From Methanothermococcus okinawensis (GTDB lineage Archaea; AGJL01; Methanococci; Methanococcales; Methanococcaceae), in contig DQVW01000060.1 of assembly GCA_015661555.1 (NCBI GenBank), forward strand, positions 1-10,098: DNA of 10,098 nucleotides. The letters are read 5' to 3'. A model generated the notes under the pieces. It did not search any database. It worked only from the letters and a program-made list of their open reading frames with translations, and was not told the origin of the DNA. This document shows positions 5,733 through 10,098 of the stretch, piece by piece. Both the position numbers and the translations under genes were made by a program. Numbering within the stretch: position 1 is the first letter of the stretch; each line of letters begins with the position of its first letter.

Positions 5733-6083
5733 ATGGAAGTACCTGCAAATGTACAGAACCAGATTATCCAGCTACAGCAGTTACAGCAGCAACTCCAGAT
5801 AATTGTTCTACAGAAGCAGCAGGTAGAGACCCAGATAAAGGAGATTAAGAAGGCCTTAGAGGAGATGGAAAAATCCCCATCAGATGAAGTTTACAAGATG
5901 ACTGGAGCAATCCTTGTAAAGAGGAAGAAGGAGGAAGTTGAGAAGGAGTTGAAGGAGTTACTTGAAACCTTGGAACTAAGACTGAAAACCTTGGAGAACC
6001 AGGAGAAGAAGATGCAGGAGAGGTTAAATGAGTTACAGCAGACACTACAGAAGATAATCCAGGAGCACCCTAACGTCTCCTAA
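5733..6083 (+). CDS. pfdB: Prefoldin beta subunit
   Basis: Prefoldin beta is one of two archaeal subunits (alpha2-beta4) of a jellyfish-shaped cytosolic chaperone that holds unfolded proteins and passes them to the thermosome. The 116-residue protein has the expected form: an N-terminal coiled coil (about 8-47), very rich in Gln (QLQQLQQQLQ), a short beta-hairpin region containing VYKMTGAILVK (53-63), and a C-terminal coiled coil (about 65-110). The single hairpin pattern and the VPANVQNQ start distinguish beta from alpha. The start is set by a GGTGA site. It is the last gene of the superoperon and is followed by several oligo-T tracts. Confidence 0.95.
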   Translation: MEVPANVQNQIIQLQQLQQQLQIIVLQKQQVETQIKEIKKALEEMEKSPSDEVYKMTGAILVKRKKEEVEKELKELLETLELRLKTLENQEKKMQERLNELQQTLQKIIQEHPNVS

Positions 6084-6110
6084 TTACTATTTTTCTCATT
6101 TTTTTAACTT

Positions 6111-6120
6111 TTTTATTAAA
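6111..6120 (+). promoter_or_regulatory. Possible TATA box for pyrG
   Basis: TTTTATTAAA is the best TATA-like match in the spacer. It predicts a start near 6141 and a leader of about 30 nt that includes the strong Shine-Dalgarno GGAGGT (6155-6160), 9 nt before the ATG. Confidence 0.45.
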
Positions 6121-6121
6121 C

Positions 6122-6141
6122 CCTATTTTTTCCTATTTTTT
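6122..6141 (+). repeat. Perfect tandem repeat of CCTATTTTTT upstream of pyrG
   Basis: The 10-mer CCTATTTTTT occurs twice without a gap (6122-6131, 6132-6141), between the putative pyrG TATA box and its Shine-Dalgarno site. It may be part of the preceding terminator, an initiator region or a chance duplication. Confidence 0.7.
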
Positions 6142-6169
6142 GACAAATATCTCTGGAGGTAGTTAGTAG

Positions 6170-7822
6170 ATGAAGTATATATTTATTACAGGTGGGGTTG
6201 TTTCCTCCCTAGGTAAGGGTATTACTGCCTCCTCTATAGGGAGACTTCTCAAGGCCCGTAATTTCAAGGTTAACATGATTAAAATAGATCCCTACCTCCA
6301 GATAGATGCAGGTACCATGTCCCCCTATGAGCATGGGGAGGTCTTTGTTACTGACGATGGAGGGGAGACTGACCTAGACATTGGGAACTACGAGAGATTT
6401 ATAGATGTGTCCTTAAGGGCTGACAACAACATCACAGCTGGAAAGGTCTATAAGACTGTTTTGGAGAAGGAGAGGAGAGGGGACTACCTGGGAAAAACTG
6501 TCCAGGTAATACCTCACATCACAGATGAGATAAAGGAGAGGATAAGAAGGTTGGGAGAGGGTTACGACATCACCATAGTGGAGATAGGAGGTACCGTTGG
6601 TGATATAGAGAGTCTACCCTTCTTGGAGGCTATAAGACAGTTCAAGAAGGATGTTGGAAAGGACAACGTACTCTATATCCATGTCTCCCTTCTACCCTAT
6701 CTGAAAACTACGGGGGAGGTAAAGACAAAACCTACCCAGCACAGTGTTAAGGAGTTGAGAAGTATAGGCATCCAACCTGATATCCTCGTATGTAGAACTG
6801 AGGTACCTATTGGAGAGAAGATCAGGGAGAAGTTGGCACTCTTCTGTGACGTTGATAAGGAGGCTGTAATTGAGGCCAGGGATGCTCGGACTATCTATGA
6901 AGTACCTCTAAACCTTGAGAAGGAGGGACTAGGTAATCTCATTGTAAAGAAACTTAAACTTACAGAGGTGTACCGTAAAAAGTACGGTGAAGATGTGAAA
7001 AGGGTTTTTGAACCTGACCTCTCCCAGTGGAGGGTCATAGTAGATAGGATAATCAATCCACTTCACGAGATTACAGTGGCCATAGTGGGTAAATACGTTA
7101 AACTTAGGGACGCCTACATCAGTATTATCGAGGCCCTAGTACATGCCGGGGCAAAGAACGACACCAGGGTAAATATCAAATGGGTTAATGCCGAGGAGCT
7201 TGAGACAAAAAATTACATAGATATCCTTGACAGTTACAGGGAGAACGGGGAGTTAGATGGTATACTAGTTCCAGGGGGGTTTGGGGAGAGAGGTGTCAAC
7301 GGTAAGATAAACGCCATAAGATACGCCAGGGAAAAGAAGATACCCTTCCTAGGTATATGTCTTGGAATGCAGTGTGCAGTGATAGAGTACGCCAGGAACG
7401 TCTGTAACCTAGAGGGAGCACACTCTACAGAGTTTGACAAGGACACACCACACCCTGTAGTAGACCTTCTACCTGACCAGGTCAACCTCAAGGAGAAGGG
7501 AGGAACTATGAGATTAGGAGCCTACCCTGCAATCTTAAAGGAGGGCACCTTGACCTACTCCCTCTATGGAAAAAAGAAGGTCTACGAGAGACATAGACAT
7601 AGGTACGAGGTGAATCCAAAGTACCATGAAACCCTTGAGAGCCATGGTCTTATCATCTCTGGAACCTCACCAGATGGAAAACTTGCAGAGTTCATAGAGT
7701 TAAGGGACCATCCCTTCTTCGTAGCAACCCAGGGACATCCAGAGTTTAAGTCTAGACCTAACAGACCTCATCCCCTCTTCGACGGATTTGTGAGGACCAT
7801 ACTTCAAAATAAACTTAGGTGA
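6170..7822 (+). CDS. pyrG: CTP synthase (glutamine-hydrolysing)
   Basis: CTP synthase converts UTP to CTP using ATP and ammonia from glutamine, the last step of pyrimidine nucleotide synthesis in the cytosol. The 550-residue protein has the full two-domain layout. The synthetase domain (about 1-270) opens with FITGGVVSSLGKGITASSIG, the ATP-binding loop, and contains DPYLQIDAGTMSPYEHGEVF (40-59). The class I glutaminase domain (about 290-550) carries the triad Cys397 (in GICLGMQ), His523 and Glu525 (GHPEF). Length equals the usual 530-550. The ATG at 6170 is preceded by GGAGGT. The stop overlaps the ribosome binding site of guaAB, so the two genes are probably translationally coupled. The family is activated by GTP and inhibited by CTP. 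Confidence 0.98.
   Translation: MKYIFITGGVVSSLGKGITASSIGRLLKARNFKVNMIKIDPYLQIDAGTMSPYEHGEVFVTDDGGETDLDIGNYERFIDVSLRADNNITAGKVYKTVLEKERRGDYLGKTVQVIPHITDEIKERIRRLGEGYDITIVEIGGTVGDIESLPFLEAIRQFKKDVGKDNVLYIHVSLLPYLKTTGEVKTKPTQHSVKELRSIGIQPDILVCRTEVPIGEKIREKLALFCDVDKEAVIEARDARTIYEVPLNLEKEGLGNLIVKKLKLTEVYRKKYGEDVKRVFEPDLSQWRVIVDRIINPLHEITVAIVGKYVKLRDAYISIIEALVHAGAKNDTRVNIKWVNAEELETKNYIDILDSYRENGELDGILVPGGFGERGVNGKINAIRYAREKKIPFLGICLGMQCAVIEYARNVCNLEGAHSTEFDKDTPHPVVDLLPDQVNLKEKGGTMRLGAYPAILKEGTLTYSLYGKKKVYERHRHRYEVNPKYHETLESHGLIISGTSPDGKLAEFIELRDHPFFVATQGHPEFKSRPNRPHPLFDGFVRTILQNKLR
7818..7822 (+). promoter_or_regulatory. Shine-Dalgarno GGTGA for guaAB within the pyrG stop
   Basis: GGTGA includes the pyrG stop codon TGA (7820-7822) and lies 4 nt before the GTG at 7827. 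It supports the GTG as the real initiator and suggests that ribosomes finishing pyrG re-initiate on guaAB. Confidence 0.75.
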
Positions 7823-7826
7823 TTAG

Positions 7827-8759
7827 GTGTTTGATGCAAGGAGGTTTATAGAGGAGACTGTCTCTAAGTTGAAGGAGGAGTTAAAGGATAAGAAGGCTAT
7901 TATAGCCCTTAGTGGAGGTGTAGACAGCTCTGTAGCAGCGGTACTTACGGCCAGGGCCATAGGTGATAGACTTCTGGCGGTATTTGTAGACACTGGACTT
8001 ATGAGGAAGGGGGAGGCCCAGGAGATATACAAGGTATTCAAGGAGGACCTTGGACTAAACCTTAAGATCGTAGATAAAAAAGATCTATTTTTAAAGGCGT
8101 TGAAAGGTGTAAGGGATCCAGAGGAGAAGAGAAAAATTATTGGTAGGTTGTTTATAGAGGTCTTCGAGGAGATCGCCAGGGAGGACAATAGGGAGGTTTT
8201 AATCCAGGGTACCATTGCACCAGATTGGATAGAGAGTGAGGGGAAGATTAAAACCCATCATAACATAGCCCTGCCAAGGGGTATGGTCTTAAAGGTTGTG
8301 GAACCCCTTAGGGACCTCTACAAGGATGAGGTTAGATTAGTTGCAAAGGAGTTAGGCCTCCCAGACAGGATAGTGTATAGACAGCCCTTTCCAGGTCCAG
8401 GTCTTGCAGTGAGGGTACTGGGAGAGGTTACCCCTGAGAAGTTGGAGATATGTAGAGAGGCCAACGCCATAGTTGAGGAGGAGGTGGAGAGGGAGGGGTT
8501 AAACAGGAGACTGTGGCAGTACTTTGCAGCGGTACTTGACAGTAAGGCTACAGGAGTTAAGGGGGATATAAGGGAGTACAACTGGATAGTTGCAGTGAGG
8601 ATGGTGGAGTCCCTAGACGCCATGACTGCAAGTGTCCCTGAGATCCCCTTCACTCTCCTCAAGAGGATAAGTAAGAGGATAACCTCAGAGGTCCCCAACG
8701 TGGCAAGGGTGGTATTTGATATTACAGATAAGCCTCCAGCCACTATAGAGTTTGAATAA
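7827..8759 (+). CDS. guaAB: GMP synthase ATP-pyrophosphatase subunit (subunit B)
   Basis: This subunit activates XMP with ATP and aminates it to GMP, using ammonia from a separate glutaminase subunit. Many archaea split GMP synthetase in two, and this 310-residue protein lacks the glutaminase domain found at the N-terminus of bacterial GuaA. The N-type PP-loop SGGVDSS is at 29-35. GTIAPDWIES and KTHHNIALP (about residues 130-150), RQPFPGPGLAVRVLGE (about 190-205) and the C-terminus KPPATIEFE are family signatures of the synthetase dimerisation domain. Length matches the M. jannaschii subunit. The start is GTG, giving MFDARRFIEE; it is supported by the GGTGA 4 nt upstream. The glutaminase subunit gene (guaAA) is not in this window. 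Confidence 0.96.
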   Translation: MFDARRFIEETVSKLKEELKDKKAIIALSGGVDSSVAAVLTARAIGDRLLAVFVDTGLMRKGEAQEIYKVFKEDLGLNLKIVDKKDLFLKALKGVRDPEEKRKIIGRLFIEVFEEIAREDNREVLIQGTIAPDWIESEGKIKTHHNIALPRGMVLKVVEPLRDLYKDEVRLVAKELGLPDRIVYRQPFPGPGLAVRVLGEVTPEKLEICREANAIVEEEVEREGLNRRLWQYFAAVLDSKATGVKGDIREYNWIVAVRMVESLDAMTASVPEIPFTLLKRISKRITSEVPNVARVVFDITDKPPATIEFE

Positions 8760-8767
8760 TTGGGAAA

Positions 8768-10036
8768 ATGATAATAAAAATTCTTTTAAAGTTAAGAGGG
8801 GATCACCTCCTTAGGGACAGTATCTACATGGTGATCTCCAACATCTTCTCCAAGGGTATGGCCTATCTCTTCTACTTTCTCACAGCCCTTATACTAGGTA
8901 CAGAGAGTTTTGGTATCTTAAGGGGAATACTGCCCCTTATAGACACTGTGGTTATACTCTTCTGTTCAGGGATACCCCCCTCCATGGCTAGATATATCTC
9001 CCAGTACTCAGGGGAGGACTACTCCTGGATCTTCTCTATCTTATTTGTGATGATAGTACTCTCCACCCTCGGTGCCCTCTCCCTCTTTCTCCTTAGGAAT
9101 ATTTTAGGAGGAGGTTATGAGGGTATAGATACTTCACTTTATCTGGTGGCAGGTTTTACAGTGATATCCTCCTCCTTTATATCCTGGAGTAGGGGTGTAC
9201 TTCAGGGACTTCTAAAGATAAAGGACCTCTCAAAGACCTGGATAGTTGAGTACCTCTTTAAAATACCTCTGGCGGTGATACTCTCCCTCTACCTAGGTGT
9301 TCTAGGTGCCCTACTCTCCCTGCCACTCTCCTATATCTTTGGAGGCCTCTTTGGATTCCACCTCCTAAGGAGATATATAGATGTGGGGAGGTTGGAGGTA
9401 ATTAAAACACTCCTGGAAAAGAGGGATTTAATTAAGGAGGTGATCCTCTACTCCATACCTATAGCCCTGGGAACAGCTTCCTACCGTCTTTTAAACGATT
9501 TAGATAGTGTAGTTATAATGTCCCTCCTGGGACCCCAGGATAACGGTATATACGGATACGCCTCCCTACTTTCCCGGGGGGTTTTTCTCTTCGCCTCTGC
9601 AGTGGGGATACCCCTACTACCTAGGGTGGCTAGAAGTAGAGACTTCAACAGTATAAAAAAGGCACTTCTTATAAACCTAGCTCTAATAACTCCAGTAATC
9701 CTACTTATGTTTCTCTTTCCAGGGGAGATGTTAAGGATCTTCTTTGGGGTGGAGGATGAGAGGGCAGTAACCTCTTTAAAGATACTCTCAGTTTCAGCAG
9801 GCTTCATGAGTTCCTATACCGTATGTGCCTCTGCACTTCAAGGTCTAGGTTATGGAAAGATACCCCTCTACATCCTCCTAGTTGGAATTGCACTAAACGG
9901 TATCTTGAACTATATACTTGTTAAAAAAATAGGGGTTGTAGGAGGTGCCTATGGGACTTTAATATCCTCCATGCTTATCTTCATCCTGGTGTTAGCATAC
10001 CTAAAAAAGTGCGGGGGAGGGGATTTGAACCCCTGA
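8768..10036 (+). CDS. Polytopic membrane flippase (polysaccharide transporter, MOP superfamily)
   Basis: This is a 422-residue integral membrane protein with about 12-14 hydrophobic segments, for example MAYLFYFLTALIL (31-43), SILFVMIVLSTLGALSLFLL (about 89-108), ALLINLALITPVILLMFLF (about 300-318) and a last one ending about 412. Layout, the N-terminal region and repeated G-x-Y-G motifs such as GIYGYASLLSRG fit the polysaccharide synthesis/Wzx type, which flips lipid-linked glycans across the membrane. In methanogens this could serve S-layer or archaellin glycosylation; the substrate is unknown. The ATG at 8768 lies 8 nt after the guaAB stop with a weak GGGA site, so the gene is probably co-transcribed. 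The last eight codons (CGGGDLNP, 415-422) and the stop lie inside the oppositely oriented tRNA-Leu gene, so the tail is antisense tRNA sequence. Confidence 0.85.
   Translation: MIIKILLKLRGDHLLRDSIYMVISNIFSKGMAYLFYFLTALILGTESFGILRGILPLIDTVVILFCSGIPPSMARYISQYSGEDYSWIFSILFVMIVLSTLGALSLFLLRNILGGGYEGIDTSLYLVAGFTVISSSFISWSRGVLQGLLKIKDLSKTWIVEYLFKIPLAVILSLYLGVLGALLSLPLSYIFGGLFGFHLLRRYIDVGRLEVIKTLLEKRDLIKEVILYSIPIALGTASYRLLNDLDSVVIMSLLGPQDNGIYGYASLLSRGVFLFASAVGIPLLPRVARSRDFNSIKKALLINLALITPVILLMFLFPGEMLRIFFGVEDERAVTSLKILSVSAGFMSSYTVCASALQGLGYGKIPLYILLVGIALNGILNYILVKKIGVVGGAYGTLISSMLIFILVLAYLKKCGGGDLNP
10003..10008 (-). terminator. T6 terminator of tRNA-Leu
   Basis: On the minus strand TTTTTT begins 2 nt after the tRNA acceptor stem (one nt after discriminator A). 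It lies inside the flippase coding sequence, where it supplies the AAA and AAG lysine codons on the other strand. Confidence 0.6.
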
Positions 10037-10094
10037 ACCCCTACGGGACTAGGCCCTCAACCTAGCGCCTTTGGCCAGGCTCGGCAACCCCCGC
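10010..10094 (-). tRNA. tRNA-Leu (anticodon GAG), no encoded CCA
   Basis: The minus strand forms an 85-nt class II cloverleaf. The acceptor stem GCGGGGG (10088-10094) pairs with CCCCCGC (10011-10017), with discriminator A at 10010. The anticodon stem is CTAGG/CCTAG around loop TTGAGGG, with GAG at 10056-10058, which reads CUC and CUU. A long variable arm TCCCGTAGGGGTTC, typical of leucine tRNAs, precedes the T arm AGGGG-TTCAAAT-CCCCT. Discriminator A73 is the leucine identity base in archaea. The sequence after it is CTTTTTT, so CCA must be added enzymatically. No intron is present. The promoter lies beyond the window edge. Confidence 0.95.
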
Positions 10095-10098
10095 TTAA

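Larger units (their letters stand above)
6090..6141 (+). terminator. Cluster of oligo-T tracts ending the psmA-pfdB unit
   Basis: Five T runs lie within 52 nt after the pfdB stop: T5 (6090-6094), T7 (6099-6105), T6 (6109-6114), T6 (6126-6131) and T6 (6136-6141). No convincing hairpin precedes them. Several staggered U tracts are typical of archaeal 3' ends. The last two runs may belong to the pyrG promoter or leader rather than to the terminator. Confidence 0.7.

Noticed and set aside
7820..7834. TGA of pyrG as a selenocysteine codon.
   Set aside because: The next in-frame stop follows after three codons, and the TGA is part of the guaAB ribosome binding site.
7234..8743. Minus-strand open frames opposite pyrG and guaAB.
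   Set aside because: These are shadows of two highly conserved enzymes, with no ribosome binding sites or recognisable motifs.
8768..10036. Flippase plus glmU as parts of one glycosylation cluster.
   Set aside because: They lie over 7 kb apart on opposite strands with unrelated housekeeping genes between and no glycosyltransferase nearby.
10010..10094. tRNA-Leu as an integration (att) site, with the truncated-looking flippase end as a trace of an inserted element.
   Set aside because: No integrase, direct repeat of the tRNA 3' end or foreign-looking genes are visible in the window.
10034..10098. TGA of the flippase gene as a selenocysteine codon, since the frame stays open to the window end.
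   Set aside because: The sequence beyond is antisense tRNA-Leu; an open frame there reflects GC-rich tRNA sequence, not coding.

Overview
The window reads as chromosomal housekeeping DNA from a thermophilic archaeon, most likely a member of the Methanococcales. Archaeal hallmarks are the proteasome alpha subunit, ribosomal protein eL43 (L37Ae), RNA polymerase subunit RpoP, SBDS, a Brix-domain protein, the KEOPS subunit Pcc1, prefoldin beta, a split GMP synthetase (GuaAB) and BRE/TATA promoters. The methanococcal assignment rests on O-phosphoseryl-tRNA(Sec) kinase (PSTK), which in archaea is known mainly from selenocysteine-decoding methanogens, together with GGTGA-type Shine-Dalgarno sites and the absence of exosome genes from a locus that normally carries them. 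Base composition looks intermediate, roughly 40-45% GC judged by eye from a few lines, which is higher than M. jannaschii. The tRNA stems are almost all G-C pairs, which fits a thermophile. The genus is not settled.

Layout: (1) 1-1388, minus strand: initiator tRNA-Met with its own promoter and T-run terminator, and upstream of it glmU for UDP-GlcNAc synthesis. (2) 1389-1464: short divergent promoter region. (3) 1465-2875, plus strand: pstK, then an archaeal ZPR1-type zinc-finger protein. (4) 2917-6083: psmA, SBDS, eL43, rpoP, Brix, pcc1 and pfdB, all in the same direction with gaps of about 10-45 nt. This is the archaeal 'exosome superoperon' arrangement, but without rrp4, rrp41, rrp42 or RNase P protein genes. 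(5) 6084-6169: a cluster of oligo-T tracts that ends this unit and includes a perfect 10-bp tandem repeat in front of pyrG. (6) 6170-10036: pyrG, guaAB and a polytopic membrane flippase, with gaps of 4 and 8 nt, so probably one transcript. (7) 10010-10094, minus strand: tRNA-Leu(GAG), whose 3' end overlaps the last eight codons and stop of the flippase gene.

The genes serve protein synthesis and quality control: initiation tRNA, Sec-tRNA precursor formation, ribosome maturation and structure, t6A modification, transcription, chaperoning and proteolysis. The rest supply nucleotides (CTP, GMP) and surface glycans (UDP-GlcNAc synthesis and a lipid-linked glycan flippase). I see no mobile element, CRISPR array, defence island or clearly new system. 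The points most worth a second look are the exosome-free superoperon, the pstK-ZPR1 pair, the flippase/tRNA overlap and the repeat in front of the CTP synthase gene. No gap between genes reaches 300 bases.
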